Shown here piece after piece: positions 54,963-64,000 of a stretch of 64,000 nt of DNA; within the stretch, counting starts at the first letter, position 1, and every line of letters starts with the position of its first letter. This DNA comes from Chryseolinea serpens (lineage in GTDB: Bacteria; Bacteroidota; Bacteroidia; Cytophagales; Cyclobacteriaceae), in contig NZ_FQWQ01000002.1 in NCBI RefSeq assembly GCF_900129725.1, positions 806,001-870,000 of the forward strand, read 5' to 3'. The notes beneath the pieces were generated by a model. It was not told the origin of the DNA. It saw only the letters and a list, made by a program, of their open reading frames with translations, and did no database searches. Position numbers and translations under genes: made by a program.

Positions 54963-57900
54963 TTAGTGCATGGTCTGACAGCTGCAGTGCAACGACTGGA
55001 AGCTGTGCGTTTCTTCATGCCAGGGGAAATTCTGGCTGTATTTGTTTTGTTCCCAATAGAATTTTTTGCGCGGCGTGGTGTAGTTGCCGGTTTCGTTCAG
55101 GGTGTTGGCATCGTAGACACGGCCGTTGATGACGGTGTACACCAGTGTGTTTGAGTTCGCGATATCGTCGAGGGGATTTTTGTCCAACACGATAAGGTCG
55201 GCGAGCTTGCCGGCTTTGAGCGAACCGATCTGGTCGTCCATGCCCAGGTAGGCGGCGCCGTTGATGGTGGCGGAATGCAATGCCTCCAGGGGTTTCATAC
55301 CACCTTGCACCAGCATCCACAATTCCCAATGTGCACCCATGCCTTGCAACTGGCCGTGTGCGCCGAGATTGATCTTCACACCAGCATCGCTCAGGGTCTT
55401 GCAGGCGCGCGACGTGAGCATGTGGCCATTCTCATATTCCTTGGGAGGTACCATGGTGCGGTGACGCGACCGTGCATCGATGATGCCGCGCGGCGTGAAG
55501 GTGAGCAGCTTGGTGTTTTCCCACACGTTGTTGTTTTGGTAGAAATAATATTCGCCGGTGAGGCCGGCATAGTTCACGATGAGCGTGGGTGTGTAGCCGG
55601 TCTGGCTGTTTTTCCAAAGCGTGATCACATCGTTGTAGAGCGGTGCCACGGGGATGTTGTGTTCGATGCCCGTGTGGCCGTCCATGATCATGCTGATGTT
55701 GTGATAGAAAGTAGATCCTCCCTCGGGAACCACTTCGATGCCCAGCTCGCGCGACGCCTGGATGATCTGCTGGCGCTGTTCGCGGCGGGGTTGGTTATAG
55801 CTTTTCACCGAGAATGCACCAAAAGCTTTTGTCCTGCGGATGGCACTGCGGGCGTCGTCGAGGCTGTTCACTACGGCTTTGAAGTCGCCATCGGCGCCAT
55901 AGAGGATCACACCCGTGGAGAACACGCGCGGGCCCATCATGTTGCCGGCTTTGATCATTTCGCTTTGGCTGAAGATCATTTCCGTGTTGGACGACGGGTC
56001 GTGCGCCGTGGTCACACCATAGGCCAGGTTGGCAAAATACTCCCATTGCTGTTGCGGGCTGAGGCCATAGCGGAAGTTGCCCAGGTGGGCGTGCACGTCG
56101 ATGATGCCGGGCATGATGGTCTTGCCTTTGGCGTCGATCACTTTCGTCCCGGCGGGTATGGTGACTTCGCCGGTCTTGCCGAGGGCTTCGATCTTGTTTT
56201 TGTTGATGATGATGGTGCCGTCTTCGATCACAGCGTCGCCTTCCATGGTGATGAGGCGGGCGCCGGTGAAGGCCACGCGACCGTCGGGTGTGTTCGATTT
56301 TATTTTGAGACCGATCTTGATGCCGGTGGTGTCAACCGGTGGCAAGGTGTCGGGTGCACCGGCCAGGAATTTGAAGCGCTTGTTCAGGTCGTTGCCAAAG
56401 TATTCTTCGCCGAGCGTCCAGAAAACTTTTTTGCTGTCGCGCGACCAGTGCAGGCTAATGCCGGCGTCGCGGGAAAGCTGGGTGACGGGAAAGCCGGTTG
56501 ATTTAGAGTCAAGGTCGATCGTTTGACCAACGGCCGGCATGGCGGCTACGAATGCTTTGTGGAGTTGTGTGAAGGCGATCCATTTTTCATCGGGGCTAGG
56601 CACGAGGCGGTTGGCATATTTGGACGTGACCAGTGTGCGCTCGTCGCCTCCATCGAGGCGAACGCTCTTCAGCGTTTTAGTGAGGTCACCAAAAAGATAG
56701 CCGCCGGTCTGGTAGAAGATGCGCGTACCGTTGGCGTTGAACTGGGGATATTCTCCCTGCGACACGATCCGTTTCATCTCCCCTCCTGCCACGGGCATCC
56801 AATAGAGGCCTGGATTTTTTGTGTAGGTGTAGCCCTGGTGATCGTTGCCTTCTTCTTTGGCAAAAACAAGCTTGCTGCCATCGGGCGAAAAGGCGGGTGT
56901 GCGGTAGATCCCTTTTTCAGTGGTAACTTTTTTTGGCGCTGCACCTTTTGTTTTCAGGTTCAGCGTGTAGATGGCGCCCGATGTTTCGTCGCCCCAGGTC
57001 ACGTAGGCAATGTCGTTGCCGTTTGCTGAGAAGGCGGGTTCAAACTCAAGATCTTTGGAGGCCGTGAGGCGTTGGGGCGCGCCGTTGGGGAGCTCTTTGC
57101 GCCAGAGGTATCCCACGGCATTGAAGAGCAACGTTTTTCCGTCGGGCGATGTCACGGCATGGCGGATGGCCTTGCTTGTAAATTCATCCGCGAAGGCGGC
57201 GTTCTTGAAATGCAAGGCTTCTGATATCTTCAGCGTGGCCTCCACATGGAAAGGAATGTCGGTCACTTTTTGAGACGCTACGTCGATACTTTTGATCTTT
57301 CCTTTCGACCAGATCACAATCGCGGCATCGTTGGGTGTCCAGCTGAAGCCGGGATATACGCCATAGATGGCCCAGGCTTCCTGTTGATCTTTGTTGAGGT
57401 CGTCATAGATAGGCCACTCCTCTCCTGTTTTCAGGTCGTGGATGTAGAGCACCGACTTCTCGCGCACACGCTTCACGAAGGCCAGCTTCGATCCGTCGCG
57501 CGACACCTGCGGACGGGCGGCGCCGCCGGGGCCACCCGTTAGCACTTCCGTTTCGCCTTTTTGAAAATCGTAGCGCTTGATGACATAGATCTGGCTGTTG
57601 GGGTCTTTGTTGTATTGGAAGAATCCCCCGGGATACATGTCTTCGCTGAAATACAGGTAGTGGCCGTCGGGAGAAACGGAAGGTTCGTTCACGTCCTGCT
57701 GGTCGTTCTTGCGTTTTGTCAATTGGAGGCCTGTGCCACCGGAGATGTGATACATCCACATTTCGCCGGCGCCCAGGGAGCGTTGCGAGGTGAAGTGCTT
57801 GCGGGCCACGAGGTAGTTGCCATCGGGTGTCCAGCTCACGTTGTTGAGCAGGCGAAAATCTTCTTTGGTCACCTGGTGCGCATCGCTGCCGTCGCGTTTC

Positions 57901-58247
57901 ATCACCCAGATGTTGTCACCTCCGCCGGCGTCGCTGGTGAAGGCGATGAATTTTCCGTCGGGGCTAAAGCGGGGTTGTACTTCCATAGGCAGGCCACTGC
58001 GCAGTGCTTTGGCATTGCCGCCCTGGATGGGGAGCGTGTAGATGTCGCCCAGCAAATCGAAGACGATCTCTTTTCCGTCGGGGCTCACGTCAACGTTCAG
58101 CCAGGTGCCTTCGTCGGTGGTGAGCTTGATCTCTTTGGTGTGGGCGGCGGCGGGGGGTGTGGCCACGTCCCATTTTTTGTCTTTGTCTTGTGCCCATAAC
58201 GGCAAACATCCTCCGAGGAGGACGAGGAGGGTAAACCATATTTTCAT
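54963..58247 (-). CDS. Secreted amidohydrolase fused to a PD40/TolB beta-propeller
   Basis: A 1094-residue exported protein. The signal peptide (WFTLLVLLGGCLPLWAQ) is followed by two beta-propeller modules with many SPDG-type blades (VSPDGKEIVFDLLG, FSPDGKFIAFTS, SPDEKWIAFTQL) to about residue 640. The C-terminal part is an amidohydrolase with the metal motif DVHAHLG near residue 710, a later EHN, and NLGAHGQLQGMGAHWEL. Relatives include imidazolonepropionase-like enzymes and dipeptidases; substrate unknown. The architecture is frequent in Bacteroidota. It is 151 bp after the ABC permease, with that gene's terminator between. Confidence 0.9.
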   Translation of the reverse strand: MKIWFTLLVLLGGCLPLWAQDKDKKWDVATPPAAAHTKEIKLTTDEGTWLNVDVSPDGKEIVFDLLGDIYTLPIQGGNAKALRSGLPMEVQPRFSPDGKFIAFTSDAGGGDNIWVMKRDGSDAHQVTKEDFRLLNNVSWTPDGNYLVARKHFTSQRSLGAGEMWMYHISGGTGLQLTKRKNDQQDVNEPSVSPDGHYLYFSEDMYPGGFFQYNKDPNSQIYVIKRYDFQKGETEVLTGGPGGAARPQVSRDGSKLAFVKRVREKSVLYIHDLKTGEEWPIYDDLNKDQQEAWAIYGVYPGFSWTPNDAAIVIWSKGKIKSIDVASQKVTDIPFHVEATLKISEALHFKNAAFADEFTSKAIRHAVTSPDGKTLLFNAVGYLWRKELPNGAPQRLTASKDLEFEPAFSANGNDIAYVTWGDETSGAIYTLNLKTKGAAPKKVTTEKGIYRTPAFSPDGSKLVFAKEEGNDHQGYTYTKNPGLYWMPVAGGEMKRIVSQGEYPQFNANGTRIFYQTGGYLFGDLTKTLKSVRLDGGDERTLVTSKYANRLVPSPDEKWIAFTQLHKAFVAAMPAVGQTIDLDSKSTGFPVTQLSRDAGISLHWSRDSKKVFWTLGEEYFGNDLNKRFKFLAGAPDTLPPVDTTGIKIGLKIKSNTPDGRVAFTGARLITMEGDAVIEDGTIIINKNKIEALGKTGEVTIPAGTKVIDAKGKTIMPGIIDVHAHLGNFRYGLSPQQQWEYFANLAYGVTTAHDPSSNTEMIFSQSEMIKAGNMMGPRVFSTGVILYGADGDFKAVVNSLDDARSAIRRTKAFGAFSVKSYNQPRREQRQQIIQASRELGIEVVPEGGSTFYHNISMIMDGHTGIEHNIPVAPLYNDVITLWKNSQTGYTPTLIVNYAGLTGEYYFYQNNNVWENTKLLTFTPRGIIDARSRHRTMVPPKEYENGHMLTSRACKTLSDAGVKINLGAHGQLQGMGAHWELWMLVQGGMKPLEALHSATINGAAYLGMDDQIGSLKAGKLADLIVLDKNPLDDIANSNTLVYTVINGRVYDANTLNETGNYTTPRKKFYWEQNKYSQNFPWHEETHSFQSLHCSCQTMH

Positions 58248-58345
58248 TCGGATAGGGTTAATGAGTTACTGGCTTGAAGATAGAAAAGGTTGGGGAGGAT
58301 TCAAGGAGATCGTTCGCCCAGGCATCCGGCAAGCCAATAAAAAAA

Positions 58346-58372
58346 GAAATCCCGGAAGGTCATTCCGGGATT
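58346..58372 (-). terminator. Terminator of the ABC permease gene
   Basis: Stem aatcccggaa / ttccgggatt with a 5-base loop, followed on the minus strand by tttcttttttta. It separates the permease from the downstream amidohydrolase gene. Confidence 0.8.
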
Positions 58373-58398
58373 CAAATGCTTTTAAATTTTTAACAGCG

Positions 58399-59664
58399 CT
58401 AGTTTGCGCGAATGGCCAACACAGGATCCAATCGTGCAGCCAGGGCGGCCGGTATGATGCCGGATATCAAGCCAATGGCGGAGGAGACGCCGAGGCCCAG
58501 CGCGATATTCTTGATCGTGAGCGTCACCACCAGGGTTCCCATGGGAATGAAGGTGATGAGGAAGACGAGGAACAATCCCGCGAGCCCTCCGATCAAGCTC
58601 AGGAAGATGGCCTCGAACAAAAACTGGAAGAGAATGAAGTAATTTTTTGCACCCAATGATTTTTGCAGTCCAATGATGCTGGTGCGTTCCTTCACCGACA
58701 CAAACATGATGTTGGCGATGCCAAAACCGCCCACCAAAATCGAGAAGCCCCCGATGATCCAGCCGGCGATGCCCACGATGTCGAAGAGTTGGCCGATCAC
58801 GCTGGCAATTGCTTCGGGGCGGTTCATGGCAAAATTGTCTTTCTCATCGGGCTTCAACCCGCGGCGTGTGCGGAGAATGCCCCGGGCTTCGTTCTCCAGT
58901 TCCACCAGGCCCACATCGGACTCGTAGCCTTTCAAGCCGATGCGCGAGGTAATTTCTTGTGGGAGGCCGGTGCCGGTTTGGTAGAGTCTCCGGAAGGACT
59001 GATATGGAACGAAGGCCATGTAGTCCTTGCTGGGTGTGCCCAGGAAGCTCTGGCCCTCCTTGCGAAGAACACCGATCACGGTGTATTTCAGGTCTTTGAT
59101 CTTGATCAATTCGCCGATCGGTTCCTTGCCGTTGACGAATAAGGCTGCGGCAACTTCATTGCCGAGGATGACCACGTTGCGTCCCGATCCAATCTCTTCG
59201 GGGGTAAAATATCTACCCTTGTCGATGTTTATGTCCTGGACCGCATCATAGCCCTCGCTGCCCCCCAGCAGGCGGATCTGGCTGATGCTGTTGTTGCCGT
59301 ATTTCAGGACGACGTTGCCCTTGATGGCGAAAATGGCCATGCTGCTCTCGTGCTTGAGGTTGGCCTGCAAAAATTTAAATTCGTTATAGGAGGCGTTGGG
59401 CCGGTTCCAGAAATCCCACCATCGGTATTCGCCGTCGGCGTCGGCTATGAAAGGCCATTTTTCGACATAAATAACCCCTGTACCGAGGAAATTGAGGCTG
59501 TCTTTTATGTTTTTCTCCAGCGAGTCCACGATGGTGAGCACGGCAATGATGGCAAAGATGCCGACGGTTACGCCCAGCAACGACAGGATCGTGCGCAACA
59601 CGTTCGATTTGAGCGCCCTCCAGGCGAAGCGAAAACTCTCGTAGATCTGGGCTAAGGTCTTCAT
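58399..59664 (-). CDS. MacB/FtsX-type ABC transporter permease
   Basis: A 421-residue permease with the MacB topology: one N-terminal membrane segment ([22 protein letters not shown]), a large periplasmic MacB_PCD domain (about residues 50-280), and three C-terminal segments of the FtsX domain ([38 protein letters not shown]; then two more). It needs a separate ATPase, none of which is next to it here. Possible roles are lipoprotein or peptide export. Confidence 0.9.
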   Translation of the reverse strand: MKTLAQIYESFRFAWRALKSNVLRTILSLLGVTVGIFAIIAVLTIVDSLEKNIKDSLNFLGTGVIYVEKWPFIADADGEYRWWDFWNRPNASYNEFKFLQANLKHESSMAIFAIKGNVVLKYGNNSISQIRLLGGSEGYDAVQDINIDKGRYFTPEEIGSGRNVVILGNEVAAALFVNGKEPIGELIKIKDLKYTVIGVLRKEGQSFLGTPSKDYMAFVPYQSFRRLYQTGTGLPQEITSRIGLKGYESDVGLVELENEARGILRTRRGLKPDEKDNFAMNRPEAIASVIGQLFDIVGIAGWIIGGFSILVGGFGIANIMFVSVKERTSIIGLQKSLGAKNYFILFQFLFEAIFLSLIGGLAGLFLVFLITFIPMGTLVVTLTIKNIALGLGVSSAIGLISGIIPAALAARLDPVLAIRAN

Positions 59665-59807
59665 TCAGGAACTTTTAACGCGGTTAGTAGACTTTGGGTT
59701 TGTCGGCAATTTTGTGCTCGAATTACGCCCTATAGACTTAAAAACCGCTTTTTTGTTACACTCTTTAAAAAAGAGGGGTCTTTTGTCGAAAAGGGCAATT
59801 CTTGACT

Positions 59808-59815
59808 TATTTTTG
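59808..59815 (+). promoter_or_regulatory. Candidate -7 box for queA (TATTTTTG)
   Basis: Exact TAnnTTTG match 51 bp before the queA ATG, with a TTG 22 bp upstream of it (59783-59785), slightly long spacing. The longer open frame starting at 59714 would run through this promoter. Confidence 0.5.
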
Positions 59816-59866
59816 CCCCTCATAAAAAAATTTACCCTTTATTGGGCTCCTTTTGCTTTCACGAAT

Positions 59867-60913
59867 ATGAAGTTATCAGAATTCAAGTTTGAACTCCCGA
59901 ACAATCTTATCGCCCTCGACCCTGCCGAAAACAGGGATGAATCGCGCCTGATGGTGGTGCATAAGGATACTGGCAAAATCGAGCACAAGATCTTCAAAGA
60001 CGTGGTGGAGTATTTCAAGGAAGGCGATGTGATGGTCGGCAACGACACCATGGTGTTCCCCGCACGCCTCTATGGACGCAAGGAAAAGACCGGCGCCAAG
60101 ATCGAAGTGTTCCTGCTTCGCGAGCTCAACGCCGAAATGCATTTGTGGGATGTGCTGGTAGACCCTGCCCGCAAGATCCGTGTAGGCAATAAACTCTATT
60201 TTGGCAATGGCGACCTGGTGGCCGAAGTGATCGACAACACCACTTCCCGCGGCCGCACGATCCGCTTCCTGTTCGACGGCGACTCTGCCGCGTTCGACAA
60301 AGTGGTGGAGACCCTGGGCGAAACCCCGCTGCCTAAATATATCAAACGCAAGATCAAACCCGAAGATAAAGAGCGGTTCCAAACCATCTTCGCCAAACAC
60401 AAAGGCGCGGTTTCGGCCCCTACCGCCGGCATGCACTTTACACGCCAGTTGCTGAAGCGCCTGCAGATCAAAGGCGTGGACATGACCTATGTGACGCTGC
60501 ACATCGGCTTGGGAACCTTCCGTCCCGTGGATGTTGAAGATCTCACCAAACACAAGATGGATTCCGAGAATTTTATCGTGGGCCAGGAGGCTGTTGATAT
60601 CGTGAACAAGGCGCTCGACAATAAAAATCACGTGTGCGCCATTGGCACCACAACGATGCGGGCACTGGAATCGGCCGTGTCGGCCACGAACCGCCTGAAG
60701 GCCCGCGAAGGCTGGACGGACAAGTTCATCTTCCCGCCCTACGACTTCAAGATCTGCAACGCCATGATCACCAACTTCCACATGCCCGAGTCGACATTGC
60801 TCATGATGGCTTCCGCTTTCGCGGGATATGACCTGGCGATGGAGGCTTACAAGGTGGCCAAGAAGGAGAAGTATAAATTCCTGACGTATGGCGATGCCAT
60901 GCTGATCATCTAA
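59867..60913 (+). CDS. queA: S-adenosylmethionine:tRNA ribosyltransferase-isomerase
   Basis: A 348-residue QueA, which transfers and isomerises the ribosyl group of SAM onto 7-aminomethyl-deazaguanine in tRNA, making epoxyqueuosine. It begins [20 protein letters not shown] at ATG 59867; an upstream frame of 51 codons has no family match. [27 protein letters not shown] (here [12 protein letters not shown]) and [15 protein letters not shown] are the family blocks. A terminator follows 30 bp after the stop. Confidence 0.95.
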   Translation: MKLSEFKFELPNNLIALDPAENRDESRLMVVHKDTGKIEHKIFKDVVEYFKEGDVMVGNDTMVFPARLYGRKEKTGAKIEVFLLRELNAEMHLWDVLVDPARKIRVGNKLYFGNGDLVAEVIDNTTSRGRTIRFLFDGDSAAFDKVVETLGETPLPKYIKRKIKPEDKERFQTIFAKHKGAVSAPTAGMHFTRQLLKRLQIKGVDMTYVTLHIGLGTFRPVDVEDLTKHKMDSENFIVGQEAVDIVNKALDNKNHVCAIGTTTMRALESAVSATNRLKAREGWTDKFIFPPYDFKICNAMITNFHMPESTLLMMASAFAGYDLAMEAYKVAKKEKYKFLTYGDAMLII

Positions 60914-60943
60914 CTACGGTTTTGTTTGTTTGTTCATAATTCG

Positions 60944-60972
60944 GGGATCGTGCTCAGTCACGATCCTTTTTT
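60944..60972 (+). terminator. Terminator after queA
   Basis: Stem ggatcgtg / cacgatcc with loop ctcagt, followed by a run of six T. It lies between queA and ispD, so the two have separate 3' ends. Confidence 0.85.
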
Positions 60973-60994
60973 GTTTTCTTATTTTTAGGAGATC

Positions 60995-61675
60995 ATGAAA
61001 GAATACGCCCTCATCGTCGCCGGTGGCAAAGGCACGCGCATAAAAAGTAGCACGCCAAAGCAGTTCCTGGAATTGGATGGCAAGCCGGTGTTGCTGCACA
61101 CGCTCGAGGCGTTCTATCGCTACAGCGAAAACATCCACATCATCCTTGTGCTCCCCGCCGACGACTTTGCCACCTGGGAGATGCTGTGCACTCGTCACAA
61201 GTTCCATAAACCTTTAATTCTCCAGCGCGGGGGTGATTCCCGGTTTCAATCCGTAAAGAATGGACTGGATAAAATCGACGGCGACGGGTTGGTGGCGATC
61301 CACGATGGCGTGAGGCCGTTGATCCACGAAGACATTATTGGCGCTTCGTTCCGGCTGGCGGCCGTCCATAAATCGGCGGTGGCGGCGGTGAGGCTGAAGG
61401 AATCGATCCGGATGACGGACCAGGACACGACCAAGGCCATGGACCGGTCGCGGTTCCGGCTCATCCAGACGCCACAGACCTTCCAGGTCGATCTCATCAA
61501 AAAAGCCTATTCCCTGAAAGAAGACGACACCCTCACCGACGATGCCAGTGTGGCCGAACGGGCGGGACATGCCATTTCCTTGTTCGAGGGGAGCTATGAA
61601 AACATCAAGATCACCACGCCCGAAGACCTGGTGGTGGCCGAGGCCCTGCTGCGGTCCCGTAAAGGGCGGGGCTAG
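60995..61675 (+). CDS. ispD: 2-C-methyl-D-erythritol 4-phosphate cytidylyltransferase
   Basis: A 226-residue enzyme of the MEP isoprenoid pathway that activates methylerythritol phosphate with CTP. The nucleotide loop IVAGGKGTRIKSSTPKQFLEL is at residues 7-27, followed by VAIHDGVRPLI and TDDASVAERAG. Isoprenoids made here feed the undecaprenyl carrier used by MraY and PopT-type transport. Length is normal. Confidence 0.95.
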   Translation: MKEYALIVAGGKGTRIKSSTPKQFLELDGKPVLLHTLEAFYRYSENIHIILVLPADDFATWEMLCTRHKFHKPLILQRGGDSRFQSVKNGLDKIDGDGLVAIHDGVRPLIHEDIIGASFRLAAVHKSAVAAVRLKESIRMTDQDTTKAMDRSRFRLIQTPQTFQVDLIKKAYSLKEDDTLTDDASVAERAGHAISLFEGSYENIKITTPEDLVVAEALLRSRKGRG

Positions 61676-61683
61676 AAAAGACA

Positions 61684-61705
61684 AAAGCCGGCTATCGCCG
61701 GCTTT
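61684..61705. terminator. Hairpin between ispD and the DUF2795 gene
   Basis: Perfect arms aaagccggc / gccggcttt with loop tatc, 8 bp after the ispD stop and facing the convergent DUF2795 gene. T runs are short, so termination may be modest. Confidence 0.65.
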
Positions 61706-61734
61706 CCTGTTATGGTTGTCTCCAGAGGAGCAGA

Positions 61735-61956
61735 TCAGTATTCGTCTTCGTTAAAGAAAAAGTCTTCTTTCGTCGGATAGTCGGGCCAGATCTCTTCGAT
61801 GCTTTCGTAGGGCTGTCCGTCATCTTCGAGTTCCTGGAGGTTTTCGACAACTTCCAGTGGCGCGCCGGAGCGGATGGAATAATCTATCAACTCATCTTTT
61901 GTAGCCGGCCAAGGCGCATCTTCTAAGTAAGAGGCAAGTTCAAGCGTCCAATACAT
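61735..61956 (-). CDS. DUF2795 family small protein
   Basis: A 73-residue acidic protein. MYWTLELASYLEDAPWPATK and the segment ELIDYSIRSGAPLEVVENL match DUF2795, a small helix-rich family of unknown function often seen singly in Bacteroidota. Start is taken at ATG 61956; a frame 10 codons longer has no family match. The C-terminus is strongly acidic (KEDFFFNEDEY). Confidence 0.8.
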   Translation of the reverse strand: MYWTLELASYLEDAPWPATKDELIDYSIRSGAPLEVVENLQELEDDGQPYESIEEIWPDYPTKEDFFFNEDEY

Positions 61957-62083
61957 AGTTTTTAGTCCTCCGTTAATTTCCCGCAAAAATATAATTTAAT
62001 TGATCAAAACAAACTTTATTTCCCTTATCGTTATCCAGGCCCCAAAAGTTCAATTTTAAATCGATTTCTTCTTTAATAGGTAA

Positions 62084-62245
62084 CCCGCCTTCGCTAAAGC
62101 TACGGCGGGCAAGCCCGCCACAGGTATGCGCCGAAATTTCAACGAGGCACAGATGTCACCCGGTGCCTTGCCCGCCGTCTTGCCCGCCGTAGCTTTAGCG
62201 AAGGTGGGAGCTTTAGCGAAGGTGGGAGCTTTAAGCGAAGACGGG
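62084..62245. repeat. Inverted and tandem agctttagcgaag repeat block
   Basis: A 30-bp segment at 62084-62113 is the reverse complement of 62179-62208 with one mismatch. Two tandem cttgcccgccgt units (62167-62190) lead into three tandem units: agctttagcgaaggtggg at 62191-62208 and 62209-62226, then a 19-bp variant at 62227-62245. The same agctttagcgaag units occur at 43101-43177. No gene is seen in 61957-62386. Confidence 0.8.
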
Positions 62246-62386
62246 ATTTCCTGCCGGGTCTGTTACACCTGAGAATGTTTTTTTGCCATATTTGCGCCCA
62301 CCAAGGCGTATGCTGGTTGAACGTTTGAGACCGTGCACGTATTGCCTTGCGCTCTCCCAGCAATCATTTTCAACAACCCGATAACA

Positions 62387-64000
62387 ATGGCCGACGAAAA
62401 AATTATCTTTTCTATGGCGGGGGTCAACAAGATCTATCCGCCCAGTAAACAAGTACTTAAGAACATTTACCTCTCTTTTTTCTATGGCGCCAAGATCGGC
62501 GTGCTGGGCTTGAACGGCTCCGGTAAGTCGTCGTTGCTGCGGATCATCGCGGGTATCGACAAGGAATTCCAGGGCGAAGTGGTGTCCGACCTCAGCTTTA
62601 GCGTGGGGCTGCTCGAACAGGAGCCACTGCTCGACAAGACCAAGACCGTGAAAGAGATCGTGGAAGAAGGCGTGAAAGAGGTGGTGGCGTTGCTGAAGGA
62701 ATTCGAAGCCATCAACGAAAAATTTGCCGACCCTGCTGTCATGGACGATCCCGACGCCATGGACAAGCTCATCACCAAACAAGGCGAGATCCAGGAAAAG
62801 CTCGACGCCGCCAACGCCTGGGAACTGGACAACAAACTGGAGCGCGCCATGGACGCTCTCCGTTGCCCGCCGCCGGATTCGAAAGTGGAATTTCTTTCAG
62901 GTGGTGAAAAACGCCGCGTAGCCCTGTGCCGCCTGTTGCTGCAGGAACCCGACGTGCTCCTCCTCGACGAACCCACCAACCACCTGGACGCCGAATCGGT
63001 CTACTGGCTGGAACAACACTTGAAACAATACAAAGGCACCGTCATCGCCGTGACCCACGACCGCTATTTCCTCGACAACGTGGCCGGCTGGATCCTTGAA
63101 CTGGACCGCGGCGAAGGCATTCCCTGGAAAGGAAATTACTCCTCGTGGCTCGAGCAAAAACAGAAGCGCCTCGCCCAGGAAGAAAAATCGGAGTCTAAAC
63201 GCCAAAAAGCGTTGGAACGCGAGTTGGAATGGGTGCGCATGAACCCGAAAGGACGGCAAGCCAAAGGAAAGGCCCGCCTCAGCGCCTACGAAAAATTATT
63301 GAGCCAGGAAACCCGCGAGAAAGAAGAGAAACTCGAACTCTTCATTCCGCCCGGACCCCGCCTGGGCAACAAAGTGATCGAAGCCAACGGAGTGGCCAAA
63401 GGCTATGGCGACAAGTTGCTCTACGAAAACCTCACCTTCTCGCTTCCCCCGGCCGGCATTGTGGGTATCATCGGCCCCAACGGTGCGGGTAAGACCACCT
63501 TGTTCAAGATGATTATCGGCAAGGAACAACCGGATGCCGGTTCGTTCACGGTGGGCGAAACCGTGAAGATCGCCTATGTGGACCAGGAGCACGACGACTT
63601 GAAACCGGACGACACCGTTTGGCAGGCCATCACCGGCGGCAACGAGTTGATGGAACTTGGCGGCAAACAAACGAACTCCCGCGCCTACGTGGGTAAGTTC
63701 AACTTCAACGGCACGGATCAGCAGAAGAAGGTGAAGGAACTTTCAGGAGGTATGCGCAACCGCGTGCACCTGGCCATTGCGTTGAAGCAAGGCGGCAACC
63801 TGCTGTTGTTGGATGAGCCCACCAACGACCTCGACGTGAACACGCTGCGTGCATTGGAAGAAGCGTTGGACAACTTTGGCGGCTGTGCGGTGATCATTTC
63901 TCACGACCGGTGGTTTTTGGATCGCGTTTGTACGCACATCCTGGCGTTCGAGGGCGATTCTCAGGTCTTCTGGTTTGAGGGTGGGTTCAGTGAGTATGAA
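62387..64000 (+). CDS. ettA: Energy-dependent translational throttle protein EttA (3' partial)
   Basis: An ABC-F ATPase that binds the ribosomal E site and gates translation by ADP/ATP ratio. The frame is open from ATG 62387 to the window end (538 codons), so perhaps 20 residues are missing. Two ATPase domains are visible: Walker A GLNGSGKSS and IGPNGAGKTT, signatures LSGGEKRRVAL and LSGGMRNRVHL, Walker B LLLDEPTNHLD and LLLDEPTNDLD. The P-site tRNA interaction linker (EWVRMNPKGRQAKGKARLSA) and the EttA arm region are present, which separates it from other ABC-F members. Confidence 0.94.
   Translation, partial: MADEKIIFSMAGVNKIYPPSKQVLKNIYLSFFYGAKIGVLGLNGSGKSSLLRIIAGIDKEFQGEVVSDLSFSVGLLEQEPLLDKTKTVKEIVEEGVKEVVALLKEFEAINEKFADPAVMDDPDAMDKLITKQGEIQEKLDAANAWELDNKLERAMDALRCPPPDSKVEFLSGGEKRRVALCRLLLQEPDVLLLDEPTNHLDAESVYWLEQHLKQYKGTVIAVTHDRYFLDNVAGWILELDRGEGIPWKGNYSSWLEQKQKRLAQEEKSESKRQKALERELEWVRMNPKGRQAKGKARLSAYEKLLSQETREKEEKLELFIPPGPRLGNKVIEANGVAKGYGDKLLYENLTFSLPPAGIVGIIGPNGAGKTTLFKMIIGKEQPDAGSFTVGETVKIAYVDQEHDDLKPDDTVWQAITGGNELMELGGKQTNSRAYVGKFNFNGTDQQKKVKELSGGMRNRVHLAIALKQGGNLLLLDEPTNDLDVNTLRALEEALDNFGGCAVIISHDRWFLDRVCTHILAFEGDSQVFWFEGGFSEYE

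Noticed and set aside
59714-59866. N-terminal extension of QueA by 51 codons
   Set aside because: It crosses a good -7 promoter box, and the QueA family begins at [11 protein letters not shown].
62167-62245. Tandem repeats that might be a CRISPR array
   Set aside because: Units of 12 and 18-19 bp are directly adjacent with no spacers, and no cas gene is near.

Overview
This 64 kb window is a chromosomal segment of a Bacteroidota bacterium, most likely of the order Cytophagales (Chryseolinea/Ohtaekwangia-like; this placement is inference from gene content and no search was run). Support comes from promoter boxes of the TAnnTTTG type, few Shine-Dalgarno sequences, a MurE with the meso-diaminopimelate DNPR signature, an MraY with an enlarged loop, an FtsI with a C-terminal PASTA domain, and families common in this phylum (DUF2807, TlpA-like lipoproteins, amidohydrolases fused to beta-propellers, PhoB/PhoR-like two-component pairs). 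Coding density is high. I saw no tRNA, rRNA, CRISPR array, prophage or intact insertion sequence.

Layout. 1-2284: tail of an exopolysaccharide locus (Wzc-like tyrosine autokinase, cut by the window edge, and a PHP-type tyrosine phosphatase). 2334-7283: an SDR epimerase, then a tight run of TPR protein, phosphosulfolactate synthase-like ComA, DUF368 (PopT-type) transporter and AroE. 7424-12611: uvrB, convergent with a large AddB-like nuclease. 12661-14750: a small lipoprotein, an orphan membrane protein and a 670-bp block of nested palindromic repeats. 14755-30590: the complete dcw cell-division and cell-wall cluster on the minus strand (mraZ-rsmH-ftsL-ftsI-murE-mraY-murD-ftsW-murG-murC-ftsQ-ftsA-ftsZ, without murF or ddl), with a promoter carrying four 10-bp phased MraZ-box-like repeats and a terminator downstream of ftsZ. 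30684-34319: penicillin acylase and a class III CoA-transferase, plus a decayed second CoA-transferase 3' end. 34428-40535: TlpA-like lipoprotein, mnmA, two tandem J-domain membrane proteins, DUF502 protein, a tiny lipoprotein coupled to cmk, and a small coiled-coil protein. 40600-44542: MATE transporter, DUF2807 lipoprotein, succinate-semialdehyde dehydrogenase. 44638-47287: rplM-rpsI-rpsB-tsf with promoter and terminator. 47484-53478: response regulator, histidine kinase, S9 peptidase and RluA-type pseudouridine synthase in one run, then a zinc aminopeptidase. 53850-64000: recA, an amidohydrolase/beta-propeller fusion, a MacB-like permease, queA, ispD, a DUF2795 protein, a repeat block and ettA, which runs off the end.

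The core is housekeeping: envelope growth, translation, DNA repair and tRNA modification. The features most worth a second look are the tandem J-domain proteins (the second lacks HPD; both start at TTG), the CoA-transferase remnant starting within a few bases of the penicillin acylase stop, the MraZ-box promoter, the conserved-looking TPR-ComA-PopT-AroE run, an inverted repeat before recA, and three families of palindromic intergenic repeats.
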